The notes under the pieces are model-generated. The model searched no databases, was not told the origin of the DNA, and saw nothing but the letters and a program-made list of their open reading frames with translations. From Chryseobacterium populi (GTDB lineage: Bacteria; Bacteroidota; Bacteroidia; Flavobacteriales; Weeksellaceae), in contig NZ_AKJY01000118.1 of NCBI RefSeq assembly GCF_000282115.1, positions 1-64,000 of the forward strand: a DNA stretch of 64,000 nucleotides, in the 5' to 3' direction. Of the stretch, positions 36,014 to 43,087 are shown piece after piece; position 1 is the stretch's first letter, and every line of letters starts with the position of its first letter. Both the position numbers and the translations under genes were made by a program.

Positions 36014-36814
36014 TTATTTTTTAATTGCTTTAATCACTTTTTGCGAACCATCTTTCATTTCCATTTTCAGCATATATAATCCGGGAATAAATTCCTTTAA
36101 ATAGACTTGTGAGGAAGGTTTATGGATAGTTCTCACTACTTTTCCAGAAATATCAGTAACTGAAACAGACCGTATATTCTCTGCTTTAGTAATATTGATT
36201 ACATCCGCAAACGGATTTGGATATATTGTAACTGCATCATTTTTGCGGATTACTTCCGCAGTACTTAATTGAGAAGTTGTAACATTAATATCATCAAGTG
36301 TCAAAAGCCAGGTGTACCCGTTAGAGTAACAATTAAATCCAATATAGTAAACTCCTGTTGCAGTTGGTGTAAACGCTACATTACCGGAAGAAATATTGTT
36401 ATTCACAATATCAGGATGATCTGCCAGCAGGTTTGTCATGGAAGAACTATTGGCATTTATTCCGTAAGCAACTTTTAAATTTTCCGGAAAAATAAAATTA
36501 GTCCCGGAATATTTATAGGTTACTTTATATTCTACTCCAGCCGTAAGATTTAGTCCGGGAGTAAAAAACCATGTATTAGCAGGATTTTCATTACTCTTGT
36601 ACGTTAATGCCTTAGTGGTAATTCCTGTAAATGTATCTTGATTGGTATACCAATCTGTACCGGATCCGGCATTCTCAATTGTAGTACAAGACGGTAATGC
36701 TGGTGTAGTAACACTTTCAAAATCTTCTGTATAAGGTAAATTTACAGAATTGCACTGTGCACTTATTTTGATTCCTAAAATAACGGCACAAAAGAATAAT
36801 TTTTTATTCATCAT
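36014..36814 (-). CDS. Secreted T9SS-sorted protein with a beta-sandwich domain
   Basis: A 266-residue protein. It has a signal peptide (1-19, ending ISA), then one jelly-roll-like domain starting NLPYTEDFESV ... LPSCTT, the pattern of cleaved-adhesin/choice-of-anchor J domains. A type A T9SS tail follows at about 190-266 (VTIYPNPFADVINI ... DISGKVV ... GLYMLKMEM ... KAIKK). It is therefore likely to be exported across the outer membrane and anchored at the cell surface or released. No catalytic motif is visible; binding or adhesion is the likely role. Monocistronic with its own -7 box. Confidence 0.8.
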   Translation of the reverse strand: MMNKKLFFCAVILGIKISAQCNSVNLPYTEDFESVTTPALPSCTTIENAGSGTDWYTNQDTFTGITTKALTYKSNENPANTWFFTPGLNLTAGVEYKVTYKYSGTNFIFPENLKVAYGINANSSSMTNLLADHPDIVNNNISSGNVAFTPTATGVYYIGFNCYSNGYTWLLTLDDINVTTSQLSTAEVIRKNDAVTIYPNPFADVINITKAENIRSVSVTDISGKVVRTIHKPSSQVYLKEFIPGLYMLKMEMKDGSQKVIKAIKK

Positions 36815-36822
36815 GTTTTTCT

Positions 36823-36830
36823 CAAAAATA
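36823..36830 (-). promoter_or_regulatory. -7 box TATTTTTG of the T9SS-protein gene
   Basis: A perfect TAnnTTTG match on the minus strand, 8 nt before the ATG at 36814, implying a very short leader; the second ATG (36811) is equally possible. Confidence 0.5.
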
Positions 36831-36951
36831 AAAAAACAATCAAAATAAAATGATACTTATTAAAAATAATTCATCACCATGAACCATATGTTGAATATAC
36901 ATAATAATACAAATATTTAAATTAAATTATGATGAATAATTTTAAAGGCTT

Positions 36952-36959
36952 TATATTTG
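36952..36959 (+). promoter_or_regulatory. -7 box TATATTTG of ribF
   Basis: A perfect TAnnTTTG match that lies inside the longest open frame from 36929. It places transcription start near 36966 and the gene start at the TTG at 36980. Confidence 0.6.
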
Positions 36960-36979
36960 CAGTCAAAATTTTTTCCGTT

Positions 36980-37900
36980 TTGAAAGTTTTCAAAAATTTT
37001 AATGATTATTCTTCTCAAACGCCTTTAGCTTTGTCTTTAGGAATGTTTGACGGGGTACATCTCGGCCATAAAAGTATTATTGATGAATTGACGAAAGTAG
37101 GTGCAGATAACAACCTGGAGACTGCTGTCCTTACTTTCTGGCCACATCCAAGGTTTGTTTTCAACCCTAATGAAGATTTAAAACTTCTCAATACCCTGGA
37201 AGAAAAGAAATCTTTGATGGAAAAATATGGCATCCATAATTTATTCCTTAAAGAATTTGACGAAGAATTCAGAAACCTTACGGGAGAAGAGTTCGTTCGT
37301 CAGATTCTTATTGAAAAGCTGAATGTAAAGTATCTTATTATAGGTTATGATCATTCTTTCGGAAAAAATAAAAGCGGAAATTTCGAGCTTCTTCAGAAAC
37401 TTTCAAAAGAATTGGATTTTGAAGTTGAACAAATGGAAGCGATTAATATTCACGAAAATAATATCAGCTCTACGAAGATTAGAAATGCGCTTTTAGCGGG
37501 ACATATCATAAACGCCAATGAGATGTTGGGATACTCCTACTCTGTTTCCGGAAAAGTAGTTCACGGAAAGAAAATCGGAAGAACAATTGGTTATCCCACT
37601 GCCAATATAGAAACAGATTCTATTAAACTTTTACCTAAAAAAGGTGCCTATATTGTTGAAGTATATGTAAAAGACCAGCAGTATAAAGGGATGTTAAGCA
37701 TAGGTACAAACCCTACTGTAAATGGACAATCTTTAACTGTTGAAGTCTATATTCTGGATTTCGACGGAGATATTTATGACGAAAACATCACTGTAAAATT
37801 CAGAGATTTTCTTCACGACGAAATCAAATTTGAAGGTCTTGAAAAACTGATTGAAAGGCTGGATGAAGATAAAAGATTAACAGAAAGGTTTGAATTTTAA
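36980..37900 (+). CDS. ribF: Bifunctional riboflavin kinase/FAD synthetase
   Basis: A 306-residue enzyme that phosphorylates riboflavin to FMN and adenylates FMN to FAD. The N-terminal adenylyltransferase domain has GMFDGVHLGHKSIIDE (nucleotidyltransferase HxGH-type motif) and SSTKIRNALLAG. The C-terminal kinase domain has GKKIGRTIGYPTANIE with the metal-binding PTAN, then GMLSIGTNPTV. The frame is open from an ATG at 36929, but a promoter box (36952-36959) lies in that extension; the TTG at 36980 gives MKVFKNFND and the usual RibF length. It ends with a 4-nt overlap with the convergent YjbR-family gene. Confidence 0.93.
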   Translation: MKVFKNFNDYSSQTPLALSLGMFDGVHLGHKSIIDELTKVGADNNLETAVLTFWPHPRFVFNPNEDLKLLNTLEEKKSLMEKYGIHNLFLKEFDEEFRNLTGEEFVRQILIEKLNVKYLIIGYDHSFGKNKSGNFELLQKLSKELDFEVEQMEAINIHENNISSTKIRNALLAGHIINANEMLGYSYSVSGKVVHGKKIGRTIGYPTANIETDSIKLLPKKGAYIVEVYVKDQQYKGMLSIGTNPTVNGQSLTVEVYILDFDGDIYDENITVKFRDFLHDEIKFEGLEKLIERLDEDKRLTERFEF

Positions 37901-38250
37901 CTATTTTCAATTTCCTCTTTCGCCTTTTTTGTCAAAGATTTAAAAACAAGCTCATACGACTGATCTATCATTTTCAGGATCAAATCTCTTTTTAAACCAT
38001 CTACAATCACGGAATTCCAGTGGGTTTTATTCATATGATATGCTCCCGTGACCTGTGGATATTGCTCACGGAGCTCTGAGCTCCATTCCGGATCGGTTTT
38101 TACATTAATACCAAGAGGCTGCCTTTCGAGCCCCATTAGCAGAAATATTTTTGTTCCCACCTTCATCACAAGGGTTTCATTATCAAAGGGAAAACTTTCC
38201 GTAACTCCTTTTTTTGCAAGACAATAATCCAGTATTTCGTTGGCATCCAT
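37897..38250 (-). CDS. MmcQ/YjbR family protein
   Basis: A 117-residue cytoplasmic protein with the family order: N-terminal YCLAKKGVTESFPFD, middle VMKVGTKIFLLMGL, then GAYHMNKTHWNSV. The fold is a double-wing found in YjbR; DNA-binding is proposed but no function is proven. Its 3' end overlaps ribF by 4 nt in convergent orientation, and its start is followed upstream by TTATGAGTTATG repeats (38260-38300). Confidence 0.8.
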   Translation of the reverse strand: MDANEILDYCLAKKGVTESFPFDNETLVMKVGTKIFLLMGLERQPLGINVKTDPEWSSELREQYPQVTGAYHMNKTHWNSVIVDGLKRDLILKMIDQSYELVFKSLTKKAKEEIENS

Positions 38251-38259
38251 ATTTTTTAA

Positions 38260-38300
38260 TAAGTTATGAGTTATGGGTTATGGGTTATGAGTTGTGGGTG
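38260..38300. repeat. Tandem TTATGAGTTATGG-type repeat upstream of the YjbR-family gene
   Basis: Four to five degenerate copies of the phrase (A/G)GTTATG. The same phrase forms the arms of the elements at 21705-21843 and 41324-41746; here only one arm is present. Confidence 0.6.
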
Positions 38301-38419
38301 ATAATTGGTGTTTAGACAAATTCTTTTAATCTTTTTAAAACATCCTTTTCATTAGCTTCAAATTTAGTAAATTTAGAAAAGGAAAACATCAGTTAACCGT
38401 CACACTAATCACATTTATT

Positions 38420-39079
38420 ATGAAAGCTCTTGTAATCGGTGCCACAGGCGCCACAGGTAAAGATCTGGTCAACCAGTTACTTAATGATAAAGACTTTGAA
38501 AAGGTAGATATTTTTGTGAGAAAACCTTTGGATATTCAAAATGATAAACTCAATGTTCATATAGTGGATTTTGAAAAACCTGAGGAATGGAAAGATTCTG
38601 TAAGAGGTGATGTTGCTTTTTCCTGTCTCGGAACCACCTTGAAGACTGCAGGAAGTAAAGAAGCGCAGAAAAGGGTCGACTTCGATTATCAGTATGAGTT
38701 TGCAAAAGCTGCCAAAGAAAATGAAGTGGACGATTATATCCTGGTTTCTGCTTATGGAGCCAGCCCTAAATCTAAGATCTTTTATTCAAAAATGAAAGGC
38801 GAATTGGAAGAGGCCGTAAAACAACTGCATTTCAATAAAATCACTATTTTCAAACCCGGTATGCTCGAAAGAAAAGATTCCAACAGAGCCGGAGAAGTTT
38901 TAGGGAGCAGAGTGATTAAATTTGCCAATAAACTAGGCCTTCTGGAAAGTCAGAAACCTCTTCCTACCGAAATATTAGCAAAGGCAATGATTAACTCTTC
39001 AAAAATTAAAAGCTACGGCTATTCCAGTATAAAACTCGGGAATATTTTCTGCTTTGCAGAGAAGAAAATTGAAGGTTAA
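38420..39079 (+). CDS. NAD(P)H-binding oxidoreductase, atypical SDR (HTATIP2-like)
   Basis: A 219-residue Rossmann protein beginning ALVIGATGATGKDLVNQLL (glycine-rich NAD(P) motif at 7-14). It has FSCLGTT and YILVSAYGAS blocks and a late FKPGMLERKD motif, the pattern of the HTATIP2/YbbC-like atypical SDRs. The classical YxxxK is replaced by YSKMKGELE, still a Tyr/Lys pair. The family contains reductases and proteins acting as redox sensors; the substrate is unknown. It stands alone and converges with the glutathione peroxidase gene. Confidence 0.8.
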   Translation: MKALVIGATGATGKDLVNQLLNDKDFEKVDIFVRKPLDIQNDKLNVHIVDFEKPEEWKDSVRGDVAFSCLGTTLKTAGSKEAQKRVDFDYQYEFAKAAKENEVDDYILVSAYGASPKSKIFYSKMKGELEEAVKQLHFNKITIFKPGMLERKDSNRAGEVLGSRVIKFANKLGLLESQKPLPTEILAKAMINSSKIKSYGYSSIKLGNIFCFAEKKIEG

Positions 39080-39110
39080 AAACTGATAATTGAAGTCAAA
39101 AAACACTTCA

Positions 39111-39161
39111 GCTTCATTCAGCGTGATATTTTAATACTAATTCATATCTGCTGAATGAAGC
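39111..39161. terminator. Long-loop hairpin between convergent genes
   Basis: A perfect 12-bp stem (39111-39122 with 39150-39161) with a 27-nt loop. On the minus strand it is followed by a T-run, fitting the end of the glutathione peroxidase transcript. Confidence 0.55.
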
Positions 39162-39191
39162 CGAAACGTTGAATTTTATTAATCTCTTTTC

Positions 39192-39767
39192 CTATTTCAG
39201 ATATTTGGTAATTGCTTCATCCGTAGGTTTTGTCGTACTTACAAAAGTATCAACAAGTTTCCCGTTTTCGTCGATTAAAAATTTAGTAAAATTCCAAAGG
39301 ATCGTTGTGTTTTTCACTCCGTTTAATTCTTTTTCGGTCAGATATTTGAAGATAGGCGCTGTATCATCTCCTTTTACAGAAACTTTAGCCGCCAAAGGAA
39401 ATGTCACTCCATAATTTTTCTGGCAGAAAGCACCGATTTCAGTATTGGTTCCCGGCTCCTGGCCCCCAAAATTATTGGCAGGAAAACCTACAACAACCAG
39501 CTTGTCTTTATATTCTTCATACACTTTCTCAAGGTCCGCATACTGTGGGGTAAAACCACATTCTGAAGCTGTGTTTACAATAAGGATTTTCTTTCCTTTA
39601 AAATCTGCAAAGTCAATTTCCTTGCCATCAAGGCTTTCCACTTTGAAATCATATATTGTTTTTCCCATAAGTTCTTTGGTTTTAGCTTTAGACAATTCAC
39701 TTTTCTTTTGGGCACAGCTGTTAAAAAAAGCTATAAGAGAAAGCAGCAGTAAAAAAAACTTTTTCAT
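39192..39767 (-). CDS. Glutathione peroxidase-family lipoprotein (thiol peroxidase)
   Basis: A 191-residue protein starting at the ATG at 39767: MKKFFLLLLSLIAFFNSC, a lipoprotein signal with Cys18. The enzyme domain shows NTASECGFTPQY with the peroxidatic C70 (Cys instead of Sec), FPANNFGGQEPG with Q103, and ILWNFTKFLID with the catalytic Trp/Asn. Such Cys-GPx enzymes in bacteria usually use thioredoxin. Being lipidated, it should work in the periplasm, where the electron donor is unclear. The frame is open to 39827, which would overlap the upstream gene, and the later ATG is better. Confidence 0.88.
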   Translation of the reverse strand: MKKFFLLLLSLIAFFNSCAQKKSELSKAKTKELMGKTIYDFKVESLDGKEIDFADFKGKKILIVNTASECGFTPQYADLEKVYEEYKDKLVVVGFPANNFGGQEPGTNTEIGAFCQKNYGVTFPLAAKVSVKGDDTAPIFKYLTEKELNGVKNTTILWNFTKFLIDENGKLVDTFVSTTKPTDEAITKYLK

Positions 39768-39810
39768 TAGTACTATTTTATTTGCGGGGTTGCCGCGATT
39801 ATTTCTGCAA

Positions 39811-40473
39811 TTAAAATTTAAATGCATTGGCAGGAAACACTTTATTAATATCTATTTTATTGATAAGCATTACATAATCACCATCTTTCTTCGGACTTGC
39901 AGATTCTATTCTGAAAGGCATTACCAGGGTTCCTACTTTTTTGTAATCGAAATAATTCAATGTTTCATCCTTCTTTACTTCTTTCAAAAGCATATAAGTT
40001 TTGGTATCGAAGTAATACAGGTTTTTATTCACATTTTTGGTAAGCTCAACTTTATGACAATAAATGTCCCCTACTTTTTCTTTTCCAAGATATTTAGCCT
40101 CAAAGCCTTTATTTTCCCAATCGATAAAATCATTATCAAAGCTTTCCGGAATATAGTCAGGATACTCCTGAAGTTTATTGTTACCGTAATTCATTCCGTA
40201 ACCTTTGTTTCCGTCATATCCTTCAATAGCTGTTTCTTTATTGTTGATGGTAAGAACTGTTTTGGTAAGGTTCGGGCGTTGCTGGTAAATTTTTATAGGG
40301 TATTCATCTTTAATTCCAAGAATTACTTTTCCTTGAAGTAATACTGAATTTAAAAGCTTCCAATTCGTTAATCCTCCGGATAATTCAATATTTTTATCTA
40401 TAATTTCTTTTGCAGTCTGTGCAAAAGATATTTGCGAAAAGACCATGACGAACACTAAAAGTAATTTCTTCAT
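39811..40473 (-). CDS. Exported LolA-like (outer membrane lipoprotein-sorting family) protein
   Basis: A 220-residue protein with a signal peptide (1-18, ending SFAQ) and a beta-rich body with KIYQQRPNLTKTVL, DGNKGYGMN, KVELTKN and YYFDTKTYMLLKEVK. This layout matches small Bacteroidota proteins with a LolA-like half-barrel fold, thought to bind lipids or lipoproteins in the periplasm. A TATATTTG box lies upstream (40499-40492). It lies 43 nt upstream of the glutathione peroxidase gene and may be co-transcribed. The family call is from general pattern rather than a strict motif. Confidence 0.6.
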   Translation of the reverse strand: MKKLLLVFVMVFSQISFAQTAKEIIDKNIELSGGLTNWKLLNSVLLQGKVILGIKDEYPIKIYQQRPNLTKTVLTINNKETAIEGYDGNKGYGMNYGNNKLQEYPDYIPESFDNDFIDWENKGFEAKYLGKEKVGDIYCHKVELTKNVNKNLYYFDTKTYMLLKEVKKDETLNYFDYKKVGTLVMPFRIESASPKKDGDYVMLINKIDINKVFPANAFKF

Positions 40474-40491
40474 TCAATCAATTTATAAATT

Positions 40492-40499
40492 CAAATATA
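40492..40499 (-). promoter_or_regulatory. -7 box TATATTTG of the LolA-like gene
   Basis: A perfect TAnnTTTG match on the minus strand, 18 nt before the ATG at 40473. Confidence 0.6.
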
Positions 40500-40575
40500 A
40501 GGTTTTGTAATGAATTCTTTTGTTAATAATACGATAAAGGTGATCGTTGAATTGTAAAACTGTTTTTATGTACTT

Positions 40576-41301
40576 TTAACCAATCAGCTTTCTCGCTTTT
40601 TCAAGATCTTCCGGTGTATCAATTCCGACTCCTATAAAATTGGTTTCTATCATCTTGATTTTCATGCCATATTCCAGGTAACGGATACATTCTATTTTCT
40701 CCGAAATTTCGAGTGGCTTCATTTCAAGTTTTGAAAATTGTAATAGAGCATGTTTCCGGAATGCATATACTCCAATATGCTTAAAATAATTTATATCATA
40801 GGAAACGTCCCTGTTAAAAGGAATAACGGAACGGCTGAAATATAAAGCAAATCCGTTATTATCAGTGATTACTTTTACATTATTCGGATTTTCAATCTCT
40901 TCTTTTTCCGTCAGCTTTATTTTTAAGGAAGCTAAAGAAATTTCCTGACTGTCGTCTTCCTTGAAAACTTCTATCAATTGTTTTAACGGTTCCAGCTTCA
41001 GGAATGGTTCATCACCCTGAACATTGATCACAATATCACAATCAATATTCTGAACAGCTTCGGCAATCCTGTCGCTTCCGGTTTCATGCTGCCCTGTCAT
41101 TACAGCTTTTCCGCCATTATTGACAATTTCATCATAAATAATTTCGGAATCCGTAGCTACAAAAACTTCATCAAACAAACCTGTTTCCTCAACATTCTGG
41201 TAGGTAGTGCTGATAACAGTTTTTTCTCCCAGCGTCTGCATCAGCTTTGCAGGAAAACGGCTTGCTTCGTAACGGGCAGGAATGACTGCTATTATTTTCA
41301 T
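40576..41301 (-). CDS. kdsB: 3-deoxy-manno-octulosonate (KDO) cytidylyltransferase
   Basis: A 241-residue enzyme that activates KDO with CTP to CMP-KDO for lipid A-core assembly. It has the N-terminal IPARYEASRFPAKLM nucleotide-binding block, NVQGDEPFL with the metal-binding Asp, YFSRSVIPFNRD, HIGVYAF and EKIECIRYLEYG. Length is normal. The gene starts just before the left arm of the four-helix-bundle cassette (41324). Confidence 0.95.
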   Translation of the reverse strand: MKIIAVIPARYEASRFPAKLMQTLGEKTVISTTYQNVEETGLFDEVFVATDSEIIYDEIVNNGGKAVMTGQHETGSDRIAEAVQNIDCDIVINVQGDEPFLKLEPLKQLIEVFKEDDSQEISLASLKIKLTEKEEIENPNNVKVITDNNGFALYFSRSVIPFNRDVSYDINYFKHIGVYAFRKHALLQFSKLEMKPLEISEKIECIRYLEYGMKIKMIETNFIGVGIDTPEDLEKARKLIG

Positions 41302-41323
41302 AAATGAGAATAGTTATGAGTTG

Positions 41324-41746
41324 TAAGTTATTAATTAAGAGTTATGAGTTTTTACTCTTGGTCGTTATAATAATACTTCGGATTATTTTTAAAATCTCTG
41401 TTGCTGGTTTTTGTAAATTTTCAAATTCTTCTTTTGAAATATAATCAGTTGCAAATAAAAGTTCAAGCCAATAAATCGTCTCATCACATTCTTTTTGAGA
41501 AATAGATAGTTTATGAATGAAATCCATTCTACTTTGAGCATTTAAAGCTTCTCTAACATTAGCACCTACAGAGGTTCCTGAGCGTATAATTTGTTTGGAT
41601 AAAATATACTCTTTCTTTTCTACACTCAATTTTTTATAAAAATTGACAATTTGTACAGCAAATTCAAAACTCTTTTTCCCAACAATACTTTCACTCATAA
41701 CTCATAACTCATAACTCATAACTCATAACTCTTAATTAATAACTTA
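41324..41746. mobile_element. Putative 423-bp mobile cassette: four-helix-bundle gene between 27-bp perfect inverted repeats
   Basis: Positions 41324-41350 and 41720-41746 are exact 27-nt inverted copies. They enclose one gene (41342-41698) whose stop codon lies inside the left arm. Additional ATAACTC phrases extend the right arm inward (41696-41720). There is no transposase, so if mobile it would be moved in trans. The same phrase family occurs at 21705-21843, 38260-38300 and 43030-43078. Confidence 0.6.
41342..41698 (-). CDS. Four-helix bundle protein (23S rRNA intervening-sequence protein/bAvd-like family)
   Basis: A 118-residue, fully helical protein. It has the family blocks KSFEFAVQIVNFYKKLS, ILSKQIIRSGTSVGANVREA (the conserved R-S-x-x-S-x-x-A-N region, here about 40-58) and ISQKECDETIYWLELL. 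The family takes in proteins encoded within 23S rRNA insertions, the accessory protein Avd of diversity-generating retroelements, and many stand-alone genes of unknown function. There is no rRNA or retroelement here. The gene fills the space between perfect inverted repeats, with its start and stop in or beside the repeats, suggesting a compact cassette. Confidence 0.85.
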   Translation of the reverse strand: MSESIVGKKSFEFAVQIVNFYKKLSVEKKEYILSKQIIRSGTSVGANVREALNAQSRMDFIHKLSISQKECDETIYWLELLFATDYISKEEFENLQKPATEILKIIRSIIITTKSKNS

Positions 41747-41760
41747 TAACTTTAAAAGTA

Positions 41761-43014
41761 TTACTTAAGATTATTCAAAGCATTTTCCAGTTTCGGCATC
41801 ATTACTTCAATTTCGTTGATGTCTAATCCACCTACTGAAGCACGGAACCAAGGTTCAGATTTTTCTTCTCCGAAAGCTGAGAATGGTACTAATGCTACTC
41901 CGGCATCGTTGATCAGGTAGAATACCAGATCTGAAGAGTTTTCAATAACTGTTCCGTCCGGTTTTGTTTTTCCGATGTAATCTAATTTAATGGTAAGATA
42001 AAGTGCTCCCATCGGTTCAATACTTTCTACTGCCAAACCTTTTCCTTTTAGGTCCTGGATTCCTTTATGAAGAACTTTTAAGCTTGCTGCAAGTTTTGCT
42101 TTAAAATCATCAACGAAAGTATCCACGTTTTCAGTATTTTCAAAGAATTTTGCCGTTGCTTCCTGTTCAGGTTTCGGTGCCCATGCTCCAACGTGAGTAA
42201 GAAGGGCTTTCATTTTATCAATAATATGAGCCGGCCCGAATCCCCATCCTACACGAACTCCTGTTGCTGCAAGGCATTTAGAGATCCCATCGATATAAAT
42301 CGTATAATCTTTCATTTCAGGGAAAAGAGAAACCGGATCGAAATGTTTGGCTCCGAAAGTAAGATTAGAATAAATCTGATCATACATCAGATATAACGGT
42401 TTTTCATCTGCCCCTCTTTTTTTATTTTCAGCTATAATCAGTTCGCATATGTCTGAAAGCTGCTCTTTTGTAAACATTGTTCCAGTAGGGTTTAACGGTG
42501 AACAAAGCGCTAAAAGAACGGCTCCATCCAAATGAGGTTTTAAATCAGCAGCGGTAGGCAGGAAATTATTTTCAGGTGTAGTTTTTACTTCTATTGCATT
42601 GGCTGAAGTAAGGTAGGCATAGTGATTATTATTCCATGATGGTACAGGATAAATTATTTTGTCTCCCTCATCTACGATTGTTTTGTAAACTGCATAAATT
42701 AAGGGTCTTGAACCTGCCGTAATCAAGATATCATTAGCAGCATAATCAAGATTCCATCTGTTTTTCAGGTCTCTGGAAACTTCTTTTCTCAAAGATAAAA
42801 GTCCGTTTGCAGGCGGATAATTTGTCAGGTTATTCTGATAAGCTTTCTGAATCTCTTCCTTTAACTTTGCAGGTATCGGGTAGATATTAGAATTCAGATC
42901 ACCAATGGTAAGATTGGCTATTTCTGCACCTTTTGCCTTTAAATCATTTACTTCATTACCAATTTTTACAATTTCAGAACCAATCAGGTTCGCCGCTAAT
43001 TTTGAAACTTTCAC
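41761..43014 (-). CDS. PLP-dependent class I/II aminotransferase
   Basis: A 417-residue fold-type I enzyme. It shows SPLNPTG (172-178) with the substrate-contact Asn, YDQIYS (D212, Y215) at the PLP ring, and DGISKCLAATGVRVGWG with the Schiff-base lysine K246 and a following Arg that binds the substrate carboxylate. It resembles aspartate/LL-diaminopimelate-type aminotransferases, but the specific amino acid cannot be read. Length is 10-30 residues above the usual AspC. It starts 15 nt past the cassette's right arm and has TTATGAGTTATG repeats behind its promoter side (43030-43078). Confidence 0.85.
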   Translation of the reverse strand: MKVSKLAANLIGSEIVKIGNEVNDLKAKGAEIANLTIGDLNSNIYPIPAKLKEEIQKAYQNNLTNYPPANGLLSLRKEVSRDLKNRWNLDYAANDILITAGSRPLIYAVYKTIVDEGDKIIYPVPSWNNNHYAYLTSANAIEVKTTPENNFLPTAADLKPHLDGAVLLALCSPLNPTGTMFTKEQLSDICELIIAENKKRGADEKPLYLMYDQIYSNLTFGAKHFDPVSLFPEMKDYTIYIDGISKCLAATGVRVGWGFGPAHIIDKMKALLTHVGAWAPKPEQEATAKFFENTENVDTFVDDFKAKLAASLKVLHKGIQDLKGKGLAVESIEPMGALYLTIKLDYIGKTKPDGTVIENSSDLVFYLINDAGVALVPFSAFGEEKSEPWFRASVGGLDINEIEVMMPKLENALNNLK

Positions 43015-43029
43015 TTTATTATTTTATTA

Positions 43030-43078
43030 TGTTATTTATAGTTGTTATGTGTTATGAATTATGAATTATGAGTTATGA
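43030..43078. repeat. TTATGAATTATGAGTTATG-type repeat upstream of the aminotransferase gene
   Basis: Five degenerate copies of the G(A/T)(A/G)TTATG phrase in the 73-nt gap between the phosphohexomutase and aminotransferase genes. It belongs to the same family as the cassette arms; a second arm is not visible here. Confidence 0.55.
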
Positions 43079-43087
43079 CCCATTTCT

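Noticed and set aside
39445..40341. A 298-codon plus-strand frame across the glutathione peroxidase and LolA-like genes
   Set aside because: It is antisense to two well-supported genes and its sequence is Phe/Ile/Lys-rich nonsense without domain signals.
41696..41746. CRISPR-like tandem repeats
   Set aside because: The units are 7-8 nt and directly adjacent, with no spacers of constant length and no cas genes.
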